64,000 nucleotides of DNA from contig OY282432.1 in the NCBI GenBank assembly GCA_958295985.1, positions 2,885,001 to 2,949,000 of the forward strand, written 5' to 3'. Both the position numbers and the translations under genes were made by a program. The first letter of the stretch is position 1. Each line of letters opens with the position of its first letter. This stretch comes from an uncultured Candidatus Binatia bacterium. GTDB lineage: Bacteria; Desulfobacterota; Binatia; UBA9968; JAJDTQ01. The notes below the pieces were generated by a model. That model did not search any database. It saw only the letters and a list, made by a program, of their open reading frames with translations, and had not been told where the DNA came from. This document shows, piece after piece, positions 16,176-25,257 of the stretch.

Positions 16176-16251
16176 TGGAGGCGGCGGGCGGATTCGAACC
16201 GCCGCATCGAGGTTTTGCAGACCTCTCCCTTAACCACTTGGGTACGCCGCC
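16176..16251 (-). tRNA. tRNA-Cys (GCA)
   Basis: A complete cloverleaf on the minus strand. The acceptor stem is GGCGGCG/CGCCGCC, the anticodon arm is GAGGT-CTGCAAA-ACCTC with anticodon GCA, and the T arm is GGCGG-TTCGAAT-CCGCC. The discriminator base is T (U73), as expected for cysteine, and CCA is encoded. Confidence 0.97.
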
Positions 16252-16451
16252 CGACGGAGAATGATGTAACACCCCGGCCAGGGTTTTTCAAGCAGCGCCG
16301 GGACGTTGAAGAAACTTGTAAAATCAACTACAAAATCAACTAATTTGACCTTCGAGAGGTTGTATGTGCCGACCGGTGGATCGAGCAGGGGGCTTGGGCG
16401 CTCTCGGCACGGGTCTTCACCCGGCCCGGATTCGATTCAGGAGTTTCTTCC

Positions 16452-17804
16452 ATGGCAACGATGATAACCAGCGAGTGCATCAACTGCGGCGCTTGCGAAC
16501 CGGAATGTCCCAACGAAGCCATCACCCAAAAGGATGACCTGTACGTCATCGATCCGGTACTGTGCACCGAATGTGTCGGTTTCCACGACTACGAGGCGTG
16601 CGCCGCGGTCTGTCCGGTGGATTGCTGTGTGACGGATCCCAACAATGTCGAGTCCGAGACCGTACTGATCGAGCGCGCCCGGGTGCTGCACACGGACGTC
16701 GACTTCGGCAATGAATTCGAGTCCCGTTTCCGTTCCGGGGAGGACGCCGTGGAAGCGCCGCAGGCCCCTGCCGCGGTGGTCGCGGAGGCCGCCAATGGAG
16801 CGGCGGAAGCCACACCGGCCGCCGCCCCCGCGGCCCCGGTCGCGGCCGTGATCCCGGCGGTGGCGGCGAGTCCGGCGCCGGTGGAGGAGCCTGAGGAAGC
16901 GCCCCAGCCGCTGGAGCCCAAGGTCTTTCCGGGCCAATTGTCCATGGGCTTCGACGAGCTGGTGCAGCGGATCCAGACCAGTGAATCCAGCCTGCTACGG
17001 GTGACCGTGCTCCTCTTGCAGCCGCTGCTCGGGGCCCTCCCCGCGGCCTCGCGTGAGGAGTTGGCGGAGTTGGCGGGCCGGCCCTACTTCGTGGGCGGCG
17101 CGGCAACCGCTCTCAACATGATCCTCAACATGGTCCTCTACCCGATCGTGCTCATCGCCGCGGGTATCGCGACGGAAGGGCTGGACCTGGCGTTCGACAA
17201 GGGTGTGAATCTGTACATCCTCGCGGGTTTCGTCATCGCCCTGGCAGAAGTGCTGTACCGGCTGCGTCAGAGCATTTTTCGTGCCGTACCGGTGGAACAG
17301 GTAACGGTGAGCGCGGCGCTTTACGGCGTTCCGCTGGCGCTCCTGCTGCGGCCGTGGCTGGCGCATCGAGGAAAGCTGCTGCGGCGCTTCCCGGTGCCCG
17401 TCGAGGGGTTCTACGACGCCCGATTCGTCGAGAAACTGGAACGCGAGCGGCGCTACGGCCACGCCTATACGGTGGAGGACCTGGGCAAGGCCTATCATCT
17501 CCGGCTGGAATTCCCCACCCAGGTGCCGCGCCTGGACATCGCCATGGCGCCCAGACTGCCCGAGCGCATGCCGGACTATGACTACGACCTGCTGTTGAAG
17601 GAAGGCCAGTTGATCGTCAGAGGCAAGCTCCTGGATTCCCGCGTCCGTAAGGTGTCGTCGAGCATCGGCGCCTTTCCTCCCGAGTTCACCACGGTCATTC
17701 CGCTTCACGACCGGGTCTACGGTTTCGCCCACCATCTGGGCAGCAAGGTCCTGGACGTTCTCCTTCTCAAGGAGAGCGCCGCCAGGCTGGGCTGGATAAC
17801 CTAG
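16452..17804 (+). CDS. ferredoxin fused to a membrane domain and a possible alpha-crystallin-like C-terminus
   Basis: A 450-residue protein with an unusual layout. Residues 1-85 are a two-cluster 4Fe-4S ferredoxin of the YfhL type (Cys 9, 12, 15, 19 and 38, 41, 50, 54). Residues about 94-160 are an Ala/Pro/Glu-rich linker. Residues about 215-305 hold two or three membrane segments. Residues about 350-440 form a soluble domain with SSIGAFPPEFTTVIPL, which looks like the strand pattern of HSP20/alpha-crystallin domains, a weak resemblance. AGGAG lies upstream of the ATG. rimI follows 9 bases after the stop. I know YfhL ferredoxins as free proteins of about 85 residues and do not recognise this fusion. 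A membrane-tethered electron carrier is the simplest reading. Confidence 0.75.
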   Translation: MATMITSECINCGACEPECPNEAITQKDDLYVIDPVLCTECVGFHDYEACAAVCPVDCCVTDPNNVESETVLIERARVLHTDVDFGNEFESRFRSGEDAVEAPQAPAAVVAEAANGAAEATPAAAPAAPVAAVIPAVAASPAPVEEPEEAPQPLEPKVFPGQLSMGFDELVQRIQTSESSLLRVTVLLLQPLLGALPAASREELAELAGRPYFVGGAATALNMILNMVLYPIVLIAAGIATEGLDLAFDKGVNLYILAGFVIALAEVLYRLRQSIFRAVPVEQVTVSAALYGVPLALLLRPWLAHRGKLLRRFPVPVEGFYDARFVEKLERERRYGHAYTVEDLGKAYHLRLEFPTQVPRLDIAMAPRLPERMPDYDYDLLLKEGQLIVRGKLLDSRVRKVSSSIGAFPPEFTTVIPLHDRVYGFAHHLGSKVLDVLLLKESAARLGWIT

Positions 17805-17813
17805 GACATCGGC

Positions 17814-18302
17814 ATGTCCCTGCAGGCCGGTGGAGAGCTGTACCTCCGGAGCATGACGGTCGCCGATATCGACGACGTCATGGCCATCGAGACGGTGGCG
17901 TTCGTCAGTCCATGGAGCCGGCAATTCTTCCTCGAGGAATTGCGGGCGACGCACGCCCGATCCGTTCTGTGCCAGAGGGAGGGGAAGCCCATCGGTTACG
18001 TCATCTACTGGGAAGTGTCCGGCGAGCTGGACATCCACAACGTCGCTGTCCATCCCCGAAACCGGCGGCAGGGAGTCGCCCGCGCCATGCTCGGTCACAT
18101 CATCGAAAGCGCCACGCAAAGGGGTTTTAGGCGGATGACCCTGGAGGTGCGCAAGTCCAACGATGCGGCTCAGACGCTCTACCGTTCGCTGGGCTTCGAG
18201 ACCTGCGGGCTCCGCAAGGGGTACTACTCCGATAACGGCGAGGACGCCTGGCTCATGGAGCGAAAGCTCCAATCGCGGTACACCGAACCCTCTCAAAACT
18301 GA
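17814..18302 (+). CDS. rimI: GNAT N-acetyltransferase, RimI-like
   Basis: A 162-residue acetyltransferase of the RimI type, which acetylates the N-terminus of ribosomal protein S18 and possibly other proteins. The acetyl-CoA pyrophosphate loop is NRRQGVARAML, followed by NDAAQTLYRSLGF, both typical. It starts with ATG 9 bases after the ferredoxin fusion and is probably cotranscribed with it. The usual partner tsaB is not here; tsaD is at 25920. Confidence 0.85.
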   Translation: MSLQAGGELYLRSMTVADIDDVMAIETVAFVSPWSRQFFLEELRATHARSVLCQREGKPIGYVIYWEVSGELDIHNVAVHPRNRRQGVARAMLGHIIESATQRGFRRMTLEVRKSNDAAQTLYRSLGFETCGLRKGYYSDNGEDAWLMERKLQSRYTEPSQN

Positions 18303-18369
18303 TCTGCCTTGTTAACTTAGATAAGCTAATTGACTGAATTAACGAGTATTATTTTTGTTCTCCCATCCC

Positions 18370-18400
18370 TTGCGCCATCTTCCCCGGCAGTGTATATAAT
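18370..18400 (+). promoter_or_regulatory. sigma70 promoter of carD
   Basis: TTGCGC (18370-18375) and TATATAAT (18393-18400) give a 17- to 19-base spacer depending on the -10 register. An AT-rich stretch (18303-18360) lies just upstream, rare in this GC-rich window, and may act as an UP element. The start of carD is about 145 bases downstream, leaving a long untranslated leader. Confidence 0.55.
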
Positions 18401-18550
18401 AGGGAGCCATTGGTTTTGAACGAGAACGTCATTGAAACGCACATCTCTAATCCTGGCTCCCCTCTCCGCAACCACCTTCCTCCGGCTTGGCCGGCTGATT
18501 TCCTTTTATCCCCCTTCCACACACGGATCCTGACTTTCAAGGAGGAAAGA

Positions 18551-19036
18551 ATGTTCAAGGTCGGAGAGAAGGTCGTCTATCCTGCGCATGGAGTCGGTGA
18601 GATCGAAGCAGTACGAATACAGGCGATATCCGGGACCCAGAAGAAGTTCTACATGCTGCGCATTCTCGACACGGATATGAAGATCATGGTGCCTGTGGAC
18701 AATGCCATCGCCGTCGGCCTGAGGAAAATCATCGACAAGACGACCGTTACACGCGTCTACCGGATCCTGCGGGAGAAGAAGAAGGCGCCGCTTGACCAGC
18801 AGACATGGAACCGGCGATATCGGGAGTACACCGAAAAGATCAAGACCGGCTCGGTCACTGAAATTGCCGCGGTGCTCAGGGACCTGCTCCTGCTGAAGGG
18901 GGACAAGGAGCTTTCCTTCGGCGAGCGCAAGGTGCTGGACACGGCACGGAACCTGCTGGTCAAGGAGCTTTCCATAGCCCGGTCGCATACCGAGGAAAAG
19001 ATCACGGAGGAGCTGAGTCACATCTTTACGCAATAG
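18551..19036 (+). CDS. carD: CarD family transcriptional regulator
   Basis: A 161-residue CarD, a global regulator that binds the RNA polymerase beta subunit and stabilises open promoter complexes. Residues 1-60 form the Tudor-like polymerase-binding domain (FKVGEKVVYPAHGVGEIEAV), and the rest is the helical DNA-binding domain with a conserved Trp in QQTWNRRYREY. Start: ATG at 18551 with GGAGGAAAG directly upstream. It has its own promoter, long leader and a strong terminator, so it is probably a single-gene unit followed by ispD. Confidence 0.95.
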   Translation: MFKVGEKVVYPAHGVGEIEAVRIQAISGTQKKFYMLRILDTDMKIMVPVDNAIAVGLRKIIDKTTVTRVYRILREKKKAPLDQQTWNRRYREYTEKIKTGSVTEIAAVLRDLLLLKGDKELSFGERKVLDTARNLLVKELSIARSHTEEKITEELSHIFTQ

Positions 19037-19059
19037 CGGAGACTTTTCGGATGCGGTGA

Positions 19060-19093
19060 AAGAGCTGAGGGGAACCCTTCGGCTCTTTTTTTT
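19060..19093 (+). terminator. rho-independent terminator of carD
   Basis: AGAGCTGAGGG pairs with CCCTTCGGCTCT (about 11 bp with G-U pairs, 4-base loop) and is followed by eight T residues. It lies 24 bases after the carD stop and just before the ispD start. Confidence 0.9.
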
Positions 19094-19107
19094 CGCGGGA
19101 GTTTTTC

Positions 19108-19797
19108 GTGCGGGTCAATGCCGTCATCCTGGCCGCGGGTCGGGGAACGAGGATGAAGGGCCAGGGGTCGAAGGTGCTGCTGCCGGTGGCCGGACGGCCG
19201 CTGATTCTGCACACCCTCGATCGCTTCGGACGCTCGCGGGAGGTCCCGAGAGCCGTGCTGGTGGTGCCGCCGGAAGACGTAGGGGCCTACGAGACCTTGT
19301 TGCGGGCGACGCCGTCGACGGGGTTGGAGACCGGCATCCGGTCGGGAGGGGAGCGCCGGCAGGATTCCGTGCGAGCGGGGCTCGAAGCACTGGACCCCGA
19401 CTGCGAGTTCGTGGTGGTCCACGATGGCGCCCGGCCTTTCGCGGCGCCCGAACTCATCGACCGCTGTGTCAGGGAGTCTTGCCGGGACCGCTCGGTGACC
19501 GCGGCGGTGCCGGCACGCAACACCATCAAGACCGTGTTCGACGGACAGGTGAACGAGACGCTGCCCCGGAGCCGTCTGTGGGAGGTTCAAACCCCTCAGG
19601 CGTTTCCGGTGCGCACGCTACGGGATGCCTGTGAACTCGCCGAGCGGGAAGGGGTGGAGGCAACCGACGACGCCATGCTCGTGGAGCGTATGGGGGTCCC
19701 GGTTTGGGTGGTGGAGGGAAGCACCCTGAACATCAAGGTCACCTATCCCGAGGACGTCCTGTTCGCGGAAGTCCTCGTCACTCGTGGGGTGGTCTGA
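19108..19797 (+). CDS. ispD: 2-C-methyl-D-erythritol 4-phosphate cytidylyltransferase
   Basis: A 229-residue IspD, which couples CTP to methylerythritol phosphate in the MEP isoprenoid pathway. The nucleotide loop is AAGRGTRMKGQGSK, HDGARPF is the metal/substrate motif, and ETLPRSRLWEVQTPQAF is typical. The start is a GTG at 19108 with GGGAG upstream. ispF, which often follows or is fused to ispD, is not here; an antisense tRNA-Glu follows instead. Confidence 0.93.
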   Translation: MRVNAVILAAGRGTRMKGQGSKVLLPVAGRPLILHTLDRFGRSREVPRAVLVVPPEDVGAYETLLRATPSTGLETGIRSGGERRQDSVRAGLEALDPDCEFVVVHDGARPFAAPELIDRCVRESCRDRSVTAAVPARNTIKTVFDGQVNETLPRSRLWEVQTPQAFPVRTLRDACELAEREGVEATDDAMLVERMGVPVWVVEGSTLNIKVTYPEDVLFAEVLVTRGVV

Positions 19798-19814
19798 CGC
19801 GGGAGACGCGGGAT

Positions 19815-19892
19815 TGGCGTCCCCGACGGGATTTGAACCCGTGTTGCCGGCGTGAAAGGCCGGTGTCCTGGGCCAGGCTAGACGACGGGGAC
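19815..19892 (-). tRNA. tRNA-Glu (TTC)
   Basis: A complete cloverleaf on the minus strand. The acceptor stem is GTCCCCG/CGGGGAC, the anticodon arm is CCGGC-CTTTCAC-GCCGG with anticodon TTC, and the T arm is ACGGG-TTCAAAT-CCCGT. The discriminator base is G and CCA is encoded. Confidence 0.97.
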
Positions 19893-19952
19893 CGCTCGAA
19901 ATCAGAGGTTAACGGTTAACAGAAAACCGTGTCCTTGAAAACCTCGGGGAGA

Positions 19953-20873
19953 TCAAATCCGGGTGCTGAGGTATCGTTCGCCGCTGTCGCACAGCATGGT
20001 GACCACCCGGTGCCCTTTCCCCATGGCCCTGGCCACCTGCATGGCGGCGAAGCAATTGGCGCCGGAAGAGATGCCGACGAAGACGCCTTCCTCGACGGCC
20101 AGTCGGTGTGCCGTGGCCGCGGCGTCTTCGTCGCTGACCGTGATCACCTCGTCATAGATCCGGGTGTTGAGGATGGGCGGTATGAAACCCGCGCCGATCC
20201 CCTGGATCTTGTGGTAACCGGGCTCTCCATTGGACAGCACGGGGGAGGCCGCCGGCTCGACCGCGTATATCCTTACCGAAGGGATCTTGTCCCGCAGCAC
20301 TTCGCCCACTCCGGTGATGGTGCCGCCGGTTCCGACACCGCTGACGAACGCGTCGATGTGTTCGAATTGTCTCAGCAGCTCTACCGCGGTGGTCTCCCTG
20401 TGGACCGCCGGGTTGGCGGGATTGGTGAACTGCTGCGGCATGAAGAAATCGGCATGCTCGGCGGCCAGTTCCTCGGCCCTTCGAATGGCGCCTCCCATCC
20501 CCTTCGTGTCGGGGGTCAGGATCAACCGCGCACCGTATGCCGCCAGCAGGTTGCGCCGTTCCTCGCTCATGGTGTCGGGCATCGTGAGGATCAACCGGTA
20601 TCTCTTGACCGCGGCCACCAGGGCGAGGCCGATGCCGGTGTTGCCGCTGGTGGACTCCACGATGGTGCCGCCGGGTTTCAGCAGGCCCCTGCGTTCACCA
20701 TCCTCGATCATGCTGCGGCAAATACGGTCCTTGACCGAGCCTCCCGGATTGAGCGACTCGAGCTTGCCCCAGACCTCGGCGCCTCCCTTGTCCGGCAGCT
20801 TGGTCAGGCGTACGACGGGGGTGGAGCCGATCAGGTCGAGCACGGACCTTGCACACGTGGAAGTTGTCGTCAT
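19953..20873 (-). CDS. cysK: cysteine synthase (O-acetylserine sulfhydrylase)
   Basis: A 306-residue fold-type II PLP enzyme that makes cysteine from O-acetylserine and sulphide. The PLP Lys is in NPGGSVKDR, the substrate loop is TSGNTG, and the GTGGTI phosphate loop and [11 protein letters not shown] follow as in CysK. The start is the ATG at 20873, which has no clear ribosome site; the upstream extension in this frame is not conserved family sequence. It is transcribed toward tRNA-Glu and away from the DUF1844 gene. Confidence 0.93.
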   Translation of the reverse strand: MTTTSTCARSVLDLIGSTPVVRLTKLPDKGGAEVWGKLESLNPGGSVKDRICRSMIEDGERRGLLKPGGTIVESTSGNTGIGLALVAAVKRYRLILTMPDTMSEERRNLLAAYGARLILTPDTKGMGGAIRRAEELAAEHADFFMPQQFTNPANPAVHRETTAVELLRQFEHIDAFVSGVGTGGTITGVGEVLRDKIPSVRIYAVEPAASPVLSNGEPGYHKIQGIGAGFIPPILNTRIYDEVITVSDEDAAATAHRLAVEEGVFVGISSGANCFAAMQVARAMGKGHRVVTMLCDSGERYLSTRI

Positions 20874-21082
20874 GGGTTGGAGGTGAGGTTTGACTGCGGC
20901 TGCAATGATAGAGTCCGCCCGGGTCAAAGTCAATGACCGCCTGCGGGTGCGGTTTTCCCGCGTCCTGGGAGGACTTTGCGCCGCCGCGGTCACGCTCACC
21001 TTGACACCCCGTCCAGGTGAATCAATAATAGAATGAAGGACACGAGTGTCCGGGCACAGACGTTGGCCGCGGAGGAGAGCGC

Positions 21083-21529
21083 ATGACGGAGGAGTCAGAC
21101 ACCCCAAAGGGGTTCAAGGTACACGACAAACGTCGGTTCACCGATGAAGGTGAAGCGCGTGAAGATCAGACAACCGGAGAGGCGCAAGAGACCGGGGAAG
21201 AGCCTGCATCCGGGCCTGAACCCGGTTCGGACGCGCAGCCGGGTCGGGAGCCGGAAGAACGCCGGGAGGAGTTGCCGTCCATCAATTTCTCCACGTTCAT
21301 CATCAGCTTGAGCACGCAGGCACTGATGCATCTCGGAGAGATGAGCAATCCGGTCACGGGGAAGTTGGAGAAGGACGTGGCCGTGGCCAGGCAGACCATT
21401 GATATCATCGGCATGCTCGGTGAGAAGAGCAAGGGGAATCTGGACGAGACCGAGGAGCAACTCGTACGGGAAGTCCTGTACAACCTCAGGATGAGGTACG
21501 TGGAGGCCGTTCGAACGGCAGGACACTGA
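21083..21529 (+). CDS. DUF1844 domain protein
   Basis: A 148-residue protein. Residues 1-65 are acidic and low-complexity (Glu/Gly/Pro/Arg), and residues about 67-145 match the DUF1844 pattern ([19 protein letters not shown] then [15 protein letters not shown]). The family is common in Deltaproteobacteria and related phyla and its role is unknown. GGAGGAGAG precedes the ATG. The stop overlaps the start of the HtrA protease by one base (TGATG), so the two are coupled. Confidence 0.85.
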   Translation: MTEESDTPKGFKVHDKRRFTDEGEAREDQTTGEAQETGEEPASGPEPGSDAQPGREPEERREELPSINFSTFIISLSTQALMHLGEMSNPVTGKLEKDVAVARQTIDIIGMLGEKSKGNLDETEEQLVREVLYNLRMRYVEAVRTAGH

Positions 21530-22944
21530 TGTCGCCCGGACCCACACCCAAGACAGTGTCGCTGGCCTGGATGGCCGTGGTCGTGCTGGTTGCGGGCCTG
21601 TCCCATGCAGGCCCGACCCCACGCATGAGTCTCCCCGATTTCGTCACGCTCTCGAAACAGGTTCGGCCGCTGGTCGTGCACATCTCTGCGACGTCCTCCA
21701 CGCAGTCGCCCTCGATTCCGAGTCCCTTCCGCGATGATGATCCTTTCAGCGACTTCTGGCGGCGCTTTTTCGGCGAGCGCTTCCCGCGCAGCCCGGCGCC
21801 GAGTCCGCGCCGGAGCGTGGGCTCGGGCTTCATCGTGGATGCCGACGGCTACATCCTCACCAACGACCACGTCGTCGAGGAGGGACAGGACCTCATCGTC
21901 AAGCTGTCGGACGGGTCCGAGCATGGCGCCAGGGTTGCCGGCCGGGATTCCAAGACCGACATCGCGCTGATCAAGATCGACGTCGAGCGCACGTTGCCGG
22001 TGGCGGTCCTGGGCGACTCGGCCGGGTTGGAAGTCGGTGAGTGGGTGCTGGCCATCGGCAACCCCTTCGGTCTGGAGCACACGGTGACATCGGGCATCGT
22101 AAGCGCCAAGGGGCGTCGCATCGGCGCCGGCCCCTACGACAATTTCATCCAGACCGATGCTTCCATCAACCCCGGCAATTCGGGGGGACCGCTGATCAAT
22201 CTGCGAGGCGAGGTGGTGGGAGTCAATACGGCGATTTTCAGCCGAGGCGGGGGCAATATCGGCATCGGCTTCGCGATCCCCATCAACCTGGTGAAGGGAC
22301 TGCTGTCACAGCTCAAGGACAAGGGCAAGGTAACCCGAGGCTGGTTGGGTGTCGTCATACAGGATGTCAATGCCGAGATGGCCGAGGCCCTGGACATGGG
22401 TGAAGCCCAGGGAGCCCTGGTGGCCAACGTGACGAAGGGAAGCCCCGCGGAGGCGGCCGGCATCGAGGTGGGAGACGTCATCGTCGCGTTCGACGGCGTC
22501 CCCGTCAGGAAGTCCAGCGAGCTTTCGCTGATCGTGGCCCGGACGCCCGTGGGAAACGTTGCCGATGTCGCGGTGGTGCGCAACGGGCGGCGCGTCATCG
22601 TCGAGGTACGGGTCGGGAGACTGGGCGACGACGAGGTGGCGGTTGCGGTGGAGGAAGGCGGCGAACTCGGTCTGACCGTGCAGGAGATGGACCGCGAGTC
22701 TTCGGCTGCCCGCGGCGCCCAGGACCGGAGAGGCGTCGTGGTTACCGCGGTGGAGACGGGCGGCCCGGCAGAACAGGCCGGTGTTCGGGTAGGAGACGTG
22801 ATCCTCGAAATCGACCGTAAACGCATCGCCGGACTGAAGGATTTCAGGCAGGTCGTGGGGAAACTGGAGAAGGGGAGCGGCATTTTGTTTCTGATACGGC
22901 GTGAAGACACGACGGTCTTCCTTGCGTTGCGTCTTCCCCGCTAA
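21529..22944 (+). CDS. Do/HtrA-family periplasmic serine protease
   Basis: A 471-residue DegP/MucD-type protease. It has a signal peptide (residues 1-27), a trypsin-like domain with triad His114 (TNDHVV), Asp144 (KTDIAL) and Ser218 (GNSGGP), and two PDZ domains (about 275-365 and 380-465). It degrades or refolds misfolded envelope proteins. It is coupled to the DUF1844 gene and followed 12 bases later by PBP1B, a setting that points to cell-envelope quality control. Confidence 0.93.
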   Translation: MSPGPTPKTVSLAWMAVVVLVAGLSHAGPTPRMSLPDFVTLSKQVRPLVVHISATSSTQSPSIPSPFRDDDPFSDFWRRFFGERFPRSPAPSPRRSVGSGFIVDADGYILTNDHVVEEGQDLIVKLSDGSEHGARVAGRDSKTDIALIKIDVERTLPVAVLGDSAGLEVGEWVLAIGNPFGLEHTVTSGIVSAKGRRIGAGPYDNFIQTDASINPGNSGGPLINLRGEVVGVNTAIFSRGGGNIGIGFAIPINLVKGLLSQLKDKGKVTRGWLGVVIQDVNAEMAEALDMGEAQGALVANVTKGSPAEAAGIEVGDVIVAFDGVPVRKSSELSLIVARTPVGNVADVAVVRNGRRVIVEVRVGRLGDDEVAVAVEEGGELGLTVQEMDRESSAARGAQDRRGVVVTAVETGGPAEQAGVRVGDVILEIDRKRIAGLKDFRQVVGKLEKGSGILFLIRREDTTVFLALRLPR

Positions 22945-22956
22945 AGAGCCCGAACC

Positions 22957-25257
22957 ATGAGAGCCGGCCTCAAGAAAACACTCCTTCGGCTCGTCAAGTT
23001 GGCCGCGGTGCTGTTTTCGTTGGTGGTCGTGGGGGTATTGGGTCTGGGCAGTTGGTACGTATGGCACCTGAGCGGGGTGGTGCAGACCAAGTTCGAGGGC
23101 CGCAAGTGGGAGTTCCCCTCGAAGATCTATGCGGACAGCAAGATCATCTATCCGGGAATCAGTTTTCCGCGGGATCAGATCCGCGAGAAACTGCGGCGTT
23201 TGGGCTATCGACCTTCCAGGAACCGGCCGAGGGCCACGGGGGAATACCGGGTTCTCGGCAAGGGTGCGGGGGTGGAGATCTTCCTGCACGACTTTCAATA
23301 CCCGCTGCGCGATTTCCGGGGCTTTCCCGTGCGCATCGCGCTGAAGGCCGGGACCATCCATCGCATACAGCGGCTGGACAACGGGGAAGTCCTGCCGTCC
23401 CTTGAGCTGGAACCCGAGGTCGTGACCGGATTCTATGATCGGGTTCGCGAACAACGGCGAATCGTTCGGTTGGACGAGGTGCCGGCGAGAGTGAGGAAGA
23501 CGGTCCTGGCGGTGGAGGACGAGCGTTTCTACTATCACCGCGGCGTGGACCCGGTGGCGGTGTTGCGGGCGTTCGTGGCGAACCTGCGGCGCGGCGGGGT
23601 CGTGCAGGGCGGCAGCACCCTGACCCAGCAGTTGATGAAGAACTTCTTCCTGGAAAGCGACCGCACCCTCGAGCGCAAGGTCAAGGAAGCGCTCATGGCG
23701 GTGGTCACGGAGTGGATGTACACCAAGGACGAGATCTTCGAGAACTACCTCAACGAGATCTACCTCGGCCAGAACGGCGCGCAGGGGATTTTCGGCATCT
23801 GGGAAGCAGCGCGGTTCTACTTCGTGAAGGAACCGGGACAGTTGACCGTGGGCGAGACCGCCCTGTTGGCGGGCCTGATCAGGGCGCCGAACCGATACTC
23901 TCCGTACCGGAACATCGAGGACGCCATGCGGCGGCGTAACGTCATCCTGGCCAAGCTGCTGGGCGACGGCATCATCACGCCACGAGCTTATGAACGGGCC
24001 TTGCAGGAAGTGTTCGAGAAACGCAAGCCCGTACGGCTCACCAACGGCGCGCCGTATTTCACCGACTTCGTGAAGAAGGAGCTGGCCGCCCACTACAGCA
24101 ATGACGTGCTGACCGCGGAGGGACTGCGCATCTTCACGAGCCTCGACCTGGAGCTGCAACAGGCCGGGGCCACGGCCCTGTCCAAGGGGCTTTCGAGGCT
24201 GGAAAAGGACTACGGTCATCTGCGAAAGATCGCCAAGACCGACGATCTCGAGGGCGCCCTGGTGGTGATCAAGCCGCAGACCGGAGAGATCAGGGCCATG
24301 GTGGGAGGCCGGGACTACCGCAAGTCCCAATTCAACCGCGTGGCCCAGGCGAAACGTCAACCCGGTTCGGTTTTCAAGCCGTTCGTCTATCTGGCCGCCT
24401 TGACCCACGGCTCGGCCAGCGGCCGCGAGGCCTATAACAGTACGACCTTCGTCGAGGACGCGCCGTTCACCTGGAGTTTCGGCCGGCAGAACTGGGCCCC
24501 GGAGAACTATAAGCATCAGTACTACGGCTGGGTGACCCTGAGCGAGGCCATGGAGAAGTCCCTGAACGCCGCGACGGCGCGTATCGCGCAGGACGTGGGT
24601 ATCGGGAGGGTGCGGGAGATGGCCTATCGCATGGGTATCCAGAGCCGCCTTCCGCTGCTGCCGTCGCTGGCGCTGGGCGCCGTCGAGGTAACGCCCCTGG
24701 AGATGGCCGGCGCCTTTTCCGCGTTGGCGAACAACGGCATCCGCACCCATCTGCTGTCCATCAAGAACGTGCTGGACCGCAACGGCGTCGTTCTGGAAAA
24801 GCGGAACATCCGGGTGAAGCGCGTCATCTCGCCTCAGGTGGCCTTCGACATGAACAACATGCTGCGGGGAGTGGTGGACCGGGGCACCGCGCGCGGCGCG
24901 CGCCGGCTGGGCTTCACGCGCCCGGCCGCGGGCAAGACGGGCACCACCAACGACGCCCGGGACGCCTGGTTCGCGGGATACACGCCCGACCTGCTGGCAT
25001 TGGTATGGGTCGGTTTCGACCGTCAGTCGGAGTTGGGACTGCCGGGTTCCCGGGCCGCTCTGCCGATCTGGACGGATTTCATGAAAAAGGCCACCCGGAG
25101 ACTTCCGGTCACGGACTTCGTGACGCCTCCGGGGGTTTCGGCCTTTGAACCCGACCCGCGTCCCGGCGGCCCGTCGCGGTGTCCGGACGGAGCCCGGCGA
25201 GGCCGCTCCGGAGCGGATGGGGCCGGTTCGGCGGCATTGGTGGAAACGTGCGGATAA
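22957..25257 (+). CDS. mrcB: bifunctional penicillin-binding protein 1B
   Basis: A 766-residue class A PBP that polymerises and cross-links peptidoglycan. One membrane segment (about 14-38) is followed by a UB2H-like region (about 55-150). The glycosyltransferase has EDERFYYHRG (about 187-196) and GGSTLTQQLMKN. The transpeptidase has SVFK (Ser471), SLN (535-537) and KTGT (660-663). The C-terminal 50 residues are Gly/Arg/Pro-rich. The UB2H region marks it as PBP1B rather than PBP1A. Its stop overlaps the start of the lipoprotein that follows, suggesting the lipoprotein may be an activator like LpoB in role, though not in sequence (inference). Confidence 0.93.
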   Translation: MRAGLKKTLLRLVKLAAVLFSLVVVGVLGLGSWYVWHLSGVVQTKFEGRKWEFPSKIYADSKIIYPGISFPRDQIREKLRRLGYRPSRNRPRATGEYRVLGKGAGVEIFLHDFQYPLRDFRGFPVRIALKAGTIHRIQRLDNGEVLPSLELEPEVVTGFYDRVREQRRIVRLDEVPARVRKTVLAVEDERFYYHRGVDPVAVLRAFVANLRRGGVVQGGSTLTQQLMKNFFLESDRTLERKVKEALMAVVTEWMYTKDEIFENYLNEIYLGQNGAQGIFGIWEAARFYFVKEPGQLTVGETALLAGLIRAPNRYSPYRNIEDAMRRRNVILAKLLGDGIITPRAYERALQEVFEKRKPVRLTNGAPYFTDFVKKELAAHYSNDVLTAEGLRIFTSLDLELQQAGATALSKGLSRLEKDYGHLRKIAKTDDLEGALVVIKPQTGEIRAMVGGRDYRKSQFNRVAQAKRQPGSVFKPFVYLAALTHGSASGREAYNSTTFVEDAPFTWSFGRQNWAPENYKHQYYGWVTLSEAMEKSLNAATARIAQDVGIGRVREMAYRMGIQSRLPLLPSLALGAVEVTPLEMAGAFSALANNGIRTHLLSIKNVLDRNGVVLEKRNIRVKRVISPQVAFDMNNMLRGVVDRGTARGARRLGFTRPAAGKTGTTNDARDAWFAGYTPDLLALVWVGFDRQSELGLPGSRAALPIWTDFMKKATRRLPVTDFVTPPGVSAFEPDPRPGGPSRCPDGARRGRSGADGAGSAALVETCG

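Noticed and set aside
22306-24750. Long open frame (about 814 codons) on the minus strand opposite the HtrA and PBP1B genes
   Set aside because: A shadow of high-GC codon use: low-complexity Arg/His/Gln-rich translation, no family motifs, and both plus-strand genes have full catalytic motifs.
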